Shown: piece by piece, positions 9,859 through 20,467 of the stretch | Numbering within the stretch: position 1 is the first letter of the stretch | How the letters are laid out: each line of letters begins with the position of its first letter | NCBI GenBank assembly: GCA_943704495.1 | Contig: CALSCR010000085.1 | Span: 880-30,922 of the forward strand | Origin: Pigoraptor chileana | Lineage: Eukaryota; Opisthokonta; Filasterea | Direction of reading: 5' to 3' | Length of the DNA: 30,043 nt | The notes under the pieces: model-generated | Database searches by the model: none | The model's input: only the letters and a program-made list of their open reading frames with translations | Told to the model about the DNA's origin: nothing | Position numbers and translations under genes: made by a program

Positions 9859-11993
9859 TTACTTTTTAGACGAGCCGAAACCACCGAAGCCCATAATGGC
9901 GGCCATGTCCGGGTCCACCACCCCGTCGTCCTCTGCTGCAGCGGCCGCGGCCTCCCGCTTCTTTGTGTCTCTGTGGTCCTTCCGCTGTACTTTTCGTCGC
10001 TCCTCATCCGCGCGGCGTGCCTCCAATCGAGCATCAAAATCTGGTTGTGACCGTGTGATTTTTCACAAGAGAAAATGTAGAGTGCGATGAGCGCAGATGG
10101 GTAACAAACATTCAGCAGATAAACCACAGTAGATGAATTACAATTGCTATAGAGCTTGCAACAGCGCAGAAAATGCGATTAATTTCATATCTTTTAAACA
10201 TTCTATGAAAGACACATCAAGACCCGGTGAAGTTCACCTTACTGGCACAAACACAGACACAGACACACACATCCACACCCACACACACACGCACCGAAAC
10301 AGACAAATGTATACACGTAGCCCAATGCATACCAAACTCTTCCTTCTCCTCCTCGCGCTTCCGCTTGTGTGCATCGAGCCGCGCCTTCACTTGGTCGAGT
10401 GATGATCTCTCAACCTTCATGGACATGCCGAGATTCCGTTGGTCTGTGGGCACACGCACAGAAATAAAACACATACGGGCGGACGAATAAGAATGAGGCC
10501 CCGCACAACACCCTTTCCATATTCACACGCACACACGCACACATGCACACACATGCACACACAAAACACACACTAGTTTCTCTCCAAAACGACCATAATA
10601 GCCGACTGAAAGTCCTTCCGCTCTCGAACAGCAGGCGATTCGGATACAATCATGGGACGAGTAGACACGAACAATACAACGCAGATCGCAGAATACAATT
10701 CAAGCCTGTTAACGCACGCTTTTTGCCGTTGATGTGATCGAGATAGTTGATTGAGTCCTTCAAAGTACAGTCACAGACTTTGCAGTAGTAGCCGCCTGTC
10801 GCCGACATCCCGCTCTCCTTTGTCACAACAACGGTCTTCCCAAGCATGGAATTCAGATCAACCTGCATCATTGGTGTTGCGTTTGTGCGTGTGCGTGTAT
10901 GTGTGTATGGGTGTGAGTAGATGTGTGAGTGAGTGCGTGTGTGCGTGTATGCATGTATGTGTGCGGCGCGTGTGTGTTTGTATGTAAATGTGTGTGGCGT
11001 GTGGTGTGTGGAGTGTGTGTGCGCACATATATGTGTGTGTGTATGCACATGCGTGTGCGTGTTTGTTAGTGTTCATAATGTTCAAGGGCATGCGTGAATA
11101 AGCGTGCATGAGTGTGGGTGGGAAGTCAGGATCGGGAGCTCGTCCACATATGTATACATAATGCAGATACACGACTACACACCCAACAGCACACATACAC
11201 CACTCCATGCGAGACAGAGAGAGGCACACAAAAAGAGCGCACCTTGTAGTCTCTGCCTTTAAGAAGTTCGCGCTTGACTGGAGGGCCGCGGCGTTCCTTC
11301 CGTTTGCCGCCATCGGAACGATCAGAGTCATTGTCACTGCACGGTGAGTGGCATTTCACATTATGCGAATGAGTGCACATGCACAGGTATACACACCCAC
11401 ACACACACATATATACACAGACACAGACACACATCCATGCACAACAGACACACATACACAGACACACATCCATACACACAGACACACATACACACACACA
11501 GACATACACACACAGACACACACAGACACACACACACAGACACACATACACAGACACACATCCATGCACATCTAGGCACAGGTAGTCACGTATACACACG
11601 CCCACACACACACACACACATACACACATCCACTCACCGACACATACACAAACACACATCCACACACATCTACACATACCCACACATAGATGAAACCACA
11701 CATGTTTAGGTCACACACAGTCCACACACAGATGGCTCCCAGCATGCGTGATCACCGTCGCTGTGCGATTACTCAAGACAACATATTGCGCACCTCAGAT
11801 CGTCTTTGAGTCTGTCCTTGGCAAGTTTCTCGTACTTGTCCTTGTCCCACGTGCGTCGAAAGTCGACATCACTTGCTTTCTAAGAAAGTGAAGACACATA
11901 CACACACACGCCAGACGTCGTAAGTGTCGCAATCCATACTGTGGAGTGACATGGGTAGAGAGAGATGGGGCTACTTACGGGTGCCTGTGCCAT
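9859..11993 (-). CDS. ZMAT2: ZMAT2/Snu23, U4/U6.U5 tri-snRNP zinc-finger protein
   Basis: Exons on the minus strand: 11993-11979, 11879-11794, 11336-11243, 10862-10718, 10443-10333, 10040-9859 (stop 9861-9859). They join in frame to 210 residues, against 199 in human ZMAT2. The N-terminus [20 protein letters not shown], the block [19 protein letters not shown], the finger, and [20 protein letters not shown] match the family closely. The matrin-type C2H2 finger is C92-x2-C95-x12-H108-x5-H114; the codon for H114 is split by the fourth intron. The tail is KRE, an Ala run, an acidic stretch, then [15 protein letters not shown]. In yeast and human this protein belongs to the spliceosomal B complex and binds near the 5' splice site in the nucleus. 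Exon 1 codes for only MAQAP. Introns 2 and 3 are long complementary GT/CA tracts. It is divergent from ITPA, with the two starts 397 bp apart. Confidence 0.97.
10880..11065 (+). repeat. GT-rich microsatellite tract in ZMAT2 intron 3
   Basis: An imperfect (GT)n tract with GC, TA and GA interruptions fills much of the intron between ZMAT2 exons 3 and 4 (10863-11242). On the coding (minus) strand it reads CA-rich, so it is complementary to the tract in the preceding intron. Confidence 0.85.
11378..11708 (+). repeat. CA-rich microsatellite tract in ZMAT2 intron 2
   Basis: More than 300 nt of imperfect (CA)n, with repeated CACACAGACACACATCC-like units, fill the intron between exons 2 and 3 (11337-11793). 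On the coding strand it is GT-rich. It spawns long meaningless His/Thr and Cys/Val open frames on both strands. Confidence 0.9.
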
Positions 11994-12390
11994 GATTAAA
12001 ATTTTCTATCGCAACAAAGTTCTCGCAATAAGATACAGTTGTTCAAGTCCCAATGGCAACTCGCGCTTGAAGTGGATGAAGGTGTTGTTTCCCCAGACCA
12101 AAAGGCTGGCATAACTCATATACTGTATATGAATTGATTCTTGGTCTGCACATGCAGACTGTCACCGACTTTCTTTTTTTTTCTCAGTTGAGTCGGGCGT
12201 TGGACAAGTTTTACGGAAGCACATCAGTAATAATCGGAGCAATTTTTACGACTTGTCATCAGTCCGACCAGTTTGACACCGACTGGCCAGTTTTTATGTA
12301 TCGCACGTTGTTGCATAGCACGATGCTGTCGCACTTTCGAATTCCAAGCAAGAGCGAACATTAGCTTAGCACATAAGGGCATTGACAGAG
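11994..12390. promoter_or_regulatory. Shared bidirectional promoter region, ZMAT2 / ITPA
   Basis: Two housekeeping genes start on opposite strands at the ends of this 397-bp interval, so it must hold both 5' regions unless further 5' exons exist. No TATA box is clear. At about 12172-12186 a T-rich tract ending in CAG resembles a 3' splice site, so ITPA may have a 5' UTR intron. Confidence 0.5.
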
Positions 12391-13983
12391 ATGGCGTCGT
12401 CGCGTGCTGTTGTCTTTGTTACGGGAAACAAAAAGAAGCTGGAGGAAGTGGTCGCCATACTCGGAAATGCATTCAACATCACGTCACATCCCATCGACCG
12501 TGAGTATGAGCAAACAGTTGCAGTGTTAATGGGGTCCAAGAATATGGAGAAGTACCAGTGGAGAATCAGAATGACCCGTGTCTGTTGTGTGTTATAATAG
12601 TGGAGAGTCATAATGGCCGTGTCTGTTGTCTGTTATAATAGTGGAGAGTCATAATGGCCCGTGCCTGCTGTGCCCATTGTGCCTCCGGTTGCAATAGTCA
12701 CTCACATGGCATCTTACGAATACTGCATCTTACGAATACTGCCTGAACATCTGCTCCTATTGGCTGCTCAAGCAGTGCCCGAGCTGCAAGGAGAGCCCGA
12801 CGATATTGCGGGAGAAAAGTCAAGAATAGCAGCGAGAAAGGTCTGTATAAACGCATGCGTGCATCTCGATCGCATTTCTTGTAAATGACTTTGTGACAAC
12901 GAGTGATTCATGAATGTGTTGGGCGTGTATACTAATGGCGTCCATCAACATTCCTCATGTCAGATTAACGGCCCCGTCATCACAGAAGACACGTGCCTCT
13001 GCTTCAACGCACTGAAGGGACTTCCTGGCCCGTACATTAAGTGGTTTCTCGACAAGCTGGGCCATCAAGGTTGGTGTGGCGCTTAGGTTGGATGCATCCG
13101 TCTTCAATTGCACTTGTATGTACGCGTGTCGTGTGTTTGTTAATAGCGAGTCGGCGTTTATGTTGGATGCATACGTCATCAAATGTACAGGCGTGTGTTT
13201 GTTGGCTTTGTGCGACTGTGCTGTGTTGCGTTGCCTCGCTTAATATTGTTGCATGAGAGCACGTTCATTGTCTCGCATCTTGTAAGCCCGATCCTGGACG
13301 CGAATGGCGCATTTCTTATGCGACTTCCAACCGTAACCACTTTGTATGATTCAGGTCTGAACAACATGCTTGCTGCGTACGATGACAAGAGTGCATATGC
13401 ACTCTGCACATTTGCATACTGTGCGGGGCCGGATGCAGAGCCCGTCATCTTCCGCGGTGTTACTCCGGTGAGTGCGTCGCAATGTTACGCAGTGTGATGT
13501 CGCGTGAGATTGCCTCTTGCGATGAAAGAAGGGCCGCCTTCCAGTCTGTTGGTTCTAGTGAAGGATACCAAGTTGCATAACAGAGCTTATTCGAACACCG
13601 TCAAATTTTGTTCGTTTTTACAAACACTTTAATTGTGTGTTGGGTTGCGCTTTTTGTGCAGGGTATAATTGTACCTGCGCGCGGACCGCCTGATTTCGGC
13701 TGGTGAGTTGATTACACGAGGGCTGTTATATTGTTTGAAAGGGCCATAGAACAACCCGTCAATTTCATTACATTGCTTGTCTTATTCCATATTTGTTTGT
13801 TTGCATCACGCTCCCCGCACCCCCTCTGCTTCCGTCAACAGGGACCCCGTGTTCCAGCCAGACGGATTCAACCAAACATATGCCGAACTGCCAAAGGACA
13901 TCAAAAACACAATCTCGCACCGATACCGCGCTCTCGAGAAGCTGCGGGACCACTTCAAGGAGCACGGGATTGCTCTCCACTGA
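12391..13983 (+). CDS. ITPA: Inosine triphosphate pyrophosphatase (ITPase)
   Basis: Exons: 12391-12499, 12776-12840, 12964-13069, 13355-13467, 13662-13702, 13842-13983 (TGA 13981-13983). They join in frame to 191 residues; human ITPA has 194. The enzyme hydrolyses ITP, dITP and XTP to the monophosphates and pyrophosphate, in the cytosol, keeping non-canonical purines out of nucleic acids. Family marks in order: [12 protein letters not shown] (residues 9-20), [29 protein letters not shown] (from 66), [26 protein letters not shown] spanning the last two introns, and SHRYRAL (170-176). These include the TGNxxK nucleotide-binding start, the acidic metal-binding residues and the C-terminal SHR that contacts the base. 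All look intact. The start ATG immediately precedes the conserved strand, so the N-terminus is as short as expected. Introns 1 and 3 carry tandem duplications. Confidence 0.97.
12559..12679 (+). repeat. 42-nt tandem repeat in ITPA intron 1
   Basis: About 2.9 copies of a 41-42-nt unit beginning TGGAGA(A/G)TCA and ending GTTATAATAG: 12559-12600, 12601-12641, and a partial diverged copy 12642-12679. Copies differ at a few positions, so this is a minisatellite rather than an assembly stutter. Confidence 0.85.
12709..12740 (+). repeat. 16-bp perfect tandem duplication before ITPA exon 2
   Basis: GCATCTTACGAATACT occurs twice back to back, ending 36 nt upstream of exon 2, in the region where the branch point would be expected. 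Confidence 0.85.
13087..13213 (+). repeat. Diverged 75-bp-period repeat in ITPA intron 3
   Basis: The block starting GTTGGATGCATCCGTC at about 13087 recurs as GTTGGATGCATACGTC at about 13162, followed in both by similar sequence ending GTGTGTTTGTT. This is an old partial duplication within the intron. Confidence 0.65.
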
Positions 13984-14481
13984 AGATAAACTGTGGCTGT
14001 GCACGCCACTGGCATTCAATACCCATTGTGCTGAGTTCAAAGAACTCTATTGTGTCTGATTATACAGTCACACCAAGTATACTGAGGACGACACGCAATT
14101 CAAACTCAGTTGTGCTTTGCTGTCTGTGGAGCTGTGCTGTGTTGCATGGATTCACATTGGATGGATTCACATTGTGAACTTCATTAGATATAGTCGGATG
14201 AACAGCCACACACGAACATAGACACACACATCAGCAGTGAATGTCCGGTAGGTCGAGTTGCCATACAAGCAGCGACCAGAGATCAGCAATAATAAAAACA
14301 AGCGCCATTTACACCACTCACACTAACCGACATGAAAAAACAAAACAAAGGCACACACGTTACACACGCGAGTGCACTCACATCAGTCACACATTACTCA
14401 CACATACAAAAAGAAAGTGTCTCACGCAGACACGAAAGCACAAATCACACGCACATAGTACATGCTCACACTCAGTGGGGC
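13984..14481. other. Convergent 3' intergenic region of ITPA and the TULIP-PqiA gene
   Basis: Both neighbours end here, tail to tail, 498 bp apart. It holds a 16-bp tandem duplication (TGGATTCACATTGGATGGAT region, about 14146-14176), an AATAAT/AATAAA-like stretch at about 14289-14296 and scattered CACA sequence. No gene was seen. Confidence 0.6.
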
Positions 14482-17400
14482 TCACTGGCCACCACCACCA
14501 ACATAGTGGGGCTGCCTCTCCGACACCTGCGGCGAGTCGTCCTCCTCCGCAACGAGCATAAGCTTCGACTCGCGCTCGGCAAGGGCCTTGTGGCACGTGA
14601 GCTGTACGAGCAGACCGACAACAATGTAGATGAGACACGCAGCAAAGAGCAGCCAGCATCCGCTGTCAAGCTTCGTGACGACATCAAAGCACTTTGCGTC
14701 ACCGTCGAGATATGCGCCAAGATACTCTTCCAAAAGGGGGTTGATCTGCGTGCACATGTCGCCAATGATAAACTGCGCAAACTGCTGCAGCTCCAGCAGG
14801 GCGGCAATGACCGACACGACGACGACCTCCAGGGCGGACCACGCATTAAAAACCTCTGTCACATGGAACATCTTGTGCTGCACGCGCGGCGTCATTGGAA
14901 CGAGCCAGAGGACGAGCAGAAACACGAGATAGCAGAGGGGGAGGACAATGGCGAACAGAAACCACGTCGCCTGGATGAATCGCACGCCAAAGCTGTTCGA
15001 GTCAAAGGCGCTGTCGGGAAGTTGCACGCCCAGCGAGACGAGTGAAAACGACTGCGTGGGATCCTCCTCGAGAAAGTTGAGCAGGAGCTTGAACGCGCCC
15101 TTGAACTCAAACTGAAACGACTGCATGACAGACCCCGCGATGACAAGCCCAATCGCAAGCACAAGGAGCCCCGTGACGGAGTACGTGACCAGACGCGGGC
15201 ATTTTGCGAGGAATCGGTTGGATTTGAAGGCGTGCGAATGCAGCGCCTCCTTGTAGTGCGACTCTTCGGCCATATCCGCAATGCGGTCGGGCAGAGGCTC
15301 CACAAGCTCCTTGCGGTGGCACGCGAGAACGACGTGTGTGATGGTCAGTGACATCATGGTCGAAATCAAAAAGCTGTAAAAGCCCCAGTGCGGTTCGACG
15401 TATGCGTTGACGGCGAATGAACCCGCGGGCGTGTATTCGGACACAGGCGGCACAATGTTGAAGTGGAAGGCAACCATCATGAGAGTGAGCACAAAGGCAT
15501 CGATCAGCGACCACTTGCCAAGCACATCGAGCGCCATCAGCATCTGCTCGCGGCGGCGGCGGGAGAGAATGTTGACGGGGAGCGTCCACGTGAGGAGCAG
15601 CATCATCAGCTTGAGGTATGGCCACGCGCCAGAGAACACCGCAATGAGGAGAGAGAGGGCGTACACCTCTGCAACCCACATGTCACGCACGCTGTTTCCG
15701 AGACTAAAGTCAAACAGCGACGGGAGCTTCGTGAGGCTGCCGTTGGCCGAGACATACACGTACACCGACGCACCGACGCTCGTGTTTGAAGAGATAAACA
15801 TGGCAATGTTCAAGAGAAGGTAAAAAACGACGCCAAACCGGAAAAAGAGGTTGTACTTGTCGCAAAAGAGAAGCGCTGTCAACCATTGGTTCCCAGAGTG
15901 CACCGCAGCGGCCCCCGACGCCTTTGCAATGTTGTCATTCGACCCATACACGACGACATCCTCCGTGATCAGCGGCTCCCGCAGCTCCTCCCCGCGCGAT
16001 CCCGACCGTCGACGCGCAGAGGCGGCCACAATGAGCCCCGCAGCCAGAATGACAATGAAAACGCCCGTCGCACCCGCAAATGACCCCGCCGTCGACTCCT
16101 TGTTGAATGTCTCCGCGGCGGAAGGCTCCGTGCACGTGTCCTGTCCCGTCGTCAGCTTTGCAAACTGCGTGTTGGCCAGCTGCCGCACGGGGCCGCCAAC
16201 AACGCCGTTGAAAAAGGCGGGAATGGCGACCTGGAACGAGCTTGTTAGCAGTTGGAAGATAGTGTTGATGGCGGCATCCAGCTGCGCCTCCGTCCCGCCG
16301 TTTGCGGCAAGCACCTCGAGCTCCGCAAGCACAAACGAGAAGTCCAGCTGCGTCAGATTGAGGTCTGCAACAGCCGACTTGAGGCACGCGGGGACGACCA
16401 TCTCGCCGTCGGTGAGGCCGTGGATAATTGGCTCGCTCACACCCACTTGCATAGCCGACTTGAGGCGGTTGTTCTCTAGACGCACGTAAATGGTCGCGTC
16501 CTCGTGGAGAAACGCATTGCCCAATTCGGTGCTTGCCGTCACGTTAATGCCAAAGCCGACGGCAATGGTGAGATTGCCCAGCTGCGTGTCTGACGTGAGA
16601 TTCTGGGGGCCCTTCGCATTGAGAAGATCAAACTTGCCCCACGTGTTCAGACCCGTCACATTCACAGACAGGAGCGTGAATCCAATCGTGCCGAGCGTCG
16701 ACAGCGGAAACGACGCCGATAGACCAATGTTGCGGAAGGCAAGCGCACCCGTGTTCTTTGTGAGGCCGTTCATGATCTTGTTGATTCCGAGAATGCCGTC
16801 CAGGCCCACGACGTCGTCCAGGACATAGTCCGCAAGACCCACGAGGGGATTGTGCTGCAGATCGTACATGTTCGGGGGCAGCGGCGGCGGCACGGCAGGC
16901 ACCTGGGGCGTGAGATACGGGCGGATTGACGTGTCGACCTTCTGCAGCAGCCCCGTCAGATCAGTGGCCATAACCTTCTTGAGCTCCGTACATATAATGT
17001 CATTGAGCTGCGACTTGAGAATCGAAGTGATTGTCGAGCGAAAGAGGTCGAGAAACGTGCTTAAATCCCCGCTAAATTTGATAGTTTCCACATTAATCGT
17101 GGCTGTGCACGCGGAGAGCGAGGCTCCGGAGGCGAGGCCGTCGGCGTCCTTCTGCAGCTGGAGTGTGACGTCAAGCTCAGACTTGGTCACCGTCGCCGCG
17201 GCACTTCCACTCGGGTGGATGAGCCCCGCATTCAGCGCCCATCCGAGATCGCACTGGATGCTGAGTCCTGTTGCGTCAATGCGCGCGCCCGCGGGGGGAA
17301 CAAGCTGCGAGTCGAGGTTGCCAATGAGAATGGATGTGCACAGACCGTTCTTGATGCTGCCCGTCGCGCCGAGGCCGAGCGAGAAGGTCTGGTCGGGAAT

Positions 17401-17740
17401 GTGGATCGTGAGCTTGTTCAACCAGCACTGCAGATTGCATGGCTGGTCGTCCTTCGGAAGGGCAGAGAGGCGGATGCGGCGGAGCGGCGCATGATTGACA
17501 ATGGCACTGGCGCTCGGGGTAAACGCCGCACATACGAAGACGACAGCAAGCAGAGCAGAGACTGCGAACTGCGGGGTCCGCATGTGCGCTGTGGTAAACA
17601 TGGGGGCATCAATCACAAGAGATGAAGCGTGTGAGTGGTTGGTGAGAAAAAGGACTTTGTCATGAAATAACTCGACAAAATGCATGTGCGTAGGCAATCA
17701 AAAGAGAAAGTAACTTACCAGATCGCCGCGACACGGCCAT
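14482..17740 (-). CDS. Secreted-pathway TULIP (BPI/LBP-type) and PqiA/LetA-type membrane fusion protein
   Basis: Exon 1 is 17740-17719 (MAVSRRS plus one base), with a consensus GTAAGT donor; exon 2 is 17588-14482. They join in frame to 1042 residues. Starting in exon 2 alone (ATG 17583) would also give a signal peptide. Residues 10-36 are a signal sequence ending PSASA. Residues about 57-490 form a lumenal region of BPI/LBP (TULIP) type: alternating beta strands, about ten N-x-S/T sites, paired Cys, and a Pro-rich linker (QVPAVPPPLPP) between halves. A membrane helix (515-531) and basic ARRRSGSR follow. The rest is a polytopic module in two halves: AWPYLKLMMLL...RRRREQML, LDVLGKWSLIDAFVL, then VLPLCYLVFLL...TEVFNAWSALEVVVV. 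This is the duplicated pattern of PqiA/LetA. The bacterial zinc-ribbon Cys pairs are not evident. Inferred role: lipid binding and transfer at a membrane. The C-terminus is acidic and Gly-rich. The 3.1-kb exon contrasts with all neighbours. Confidence 0.88.
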
Positions 17741-18852
<1,112 letters not shown>

Positions 18853-19861
18853 ATTGTGCTTCTTTTGCTTATATACAACGGCCCTGTCGCGCCCTTCATG
18901 TCGCATGTTATGTCCCGGAGCCCAGTTCCGGACAAACAAAAATACAACAAAAGTGTACCCAAAACCGTGGGGCACCCACCGCCTGACCGGCTCCGACTTA
19001 CTGCCGATCAGTGCCGAGTCGGCGGCCGTCAACTCAGTCGGGCAGCGGGTCGGGTCGCCGGCCGTCAGTCGTCGGCGGCCTCACTTCTCTGACTCGTCCG
19101 GTCGGTCGACATTCATTCAGTACTCGCAGACTACTACTGACACAGTCTCAATGTCTCGCGTTTATCGACAGTCTGCGTGCCAGTACCACGCGTCGGCCAC
19201 TGCGTCTGCAGTCCACTGAGTTCAGGCGCCGGAACTACTCCGGTCAGGTACGATCAATCACAGTCACTCCGACTGTCCCGCGATCGTCTCTCGGGGTGCA
19301 GGGGTCAGTCAGGCGAGTCCATATATAATCAACTATTTCAAACTTCACTTTGTCAACAGCGCCAGGGACCGGCATGCGCGTTTAAACTGCAGAGTCTTAT
19401 CCTCTGTTATTAATAAGAATGCTGCAACACAATTGTGAGTGATAATTAAAATTTAGCAGCAAGTGTCTGTCAACGGCGTAGTGTGGGTCTGTTCGTGTGA
19501 GAGAGACGGATGCTTTGTGGTTCGTTGTTGTCCCCAACCAGTTGTGACCCCCTGGGGTCATTCGACTCTGTCCCAATCCACTGCTGATGACTGAGCGCAC
19601 AGAACACAAAAACAACAACAGCAACAAACAACAGTATGTGTAGCAAAAGAAGGGACTAACGAACAAGAAGGAAGGCACATAATGTGGCAGTTTAGCATTT
19701 ATACATAAAGGGCAGTCACACAATCGCAACACGGCGGCGGTTAGTGGTCGTCTCATCGACCCCGACAGCACAGACAACGAATGCCGTGCACCGCAGAGAG
19801 GGACGAGAGAGCATTCAGTGGAATGGCCACACATGCGGTATTGTTACTGCCTCAGGTGTTT
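18853..19861. other. Intergenic region upstream of the hydrolase, 3' of the PLC-like gene
   Basis: One kilobase between the hydrolase start and the stop of the PLC-like gene, which points the same way. A GC- and CpG-rich block with repeated CGGTCGG/GTCAGTC-like words lies at about 18975-19310 and could be the hydrolase promoter. Open frames there lack any recognisable family. Confidence 0.5.
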
Positions 19862-20426
19862 TCAGAACTGAGTGAGGCTGATCCACACAGCGTCACCTGT
19901 CTTGGATGCAACGACAGTGTCGGCCAAGCTGTGTGTGTATGTGGGGGGGGGGAGTGGGGAAGGCAACGTGAGTGCATGCATTCATGACACAATCACGACC
20001 ATGAGCAATGGCACTGTGGGTGTTATCTCCCTATAAAACATCAGCGCGACACAAAACACGCACACACGCGATTGCACAACTGGCATCAAGTGAGCACACC
20101 CACCGGCGGTTCATGAGACCATCCGTGGGCGTGGAGAACTTGTATCCACTGGGGCACGCGGTGGCCGCCGCCGCCCTGCGTTAAACAAAATAGAAGAGAG
20201 AAAAAACAATTTAGAAACAGCACATTAGCCAACGGCATTAACGCTAACATCAAGGTGGCGGTACTATACTATAATGGACTTATAATGGTCAAAGCAGACA
20301 AATCGGGAAGAATAACAAGCCCACATAAACAGAAACAGTAGTAAGGTGACATCGACCTAGAAGACAGCACGGAAAGCTAAACAAGAAGAACACAGTGCAA
20401 ATCTAAAACGCGTCGTCCGCCACTGC

Positions 20427-20467
<41 letters not shown>

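Noticed and set aside
10868-11709. Long His/Thr-rich and Cys/Val-rich open frames on both strands
   Set aside because: They are translations of CA/GT repeats inside ZMAT2 introns 2 and 3.
14332-15045. 237-codon plus-strand open frame
   Set aside because: It is antisense to the TULIP-PqiA coding exon, which has clear domain structure; this and the other plus-strand frames over 14482-17700 are codon-bias shadows.
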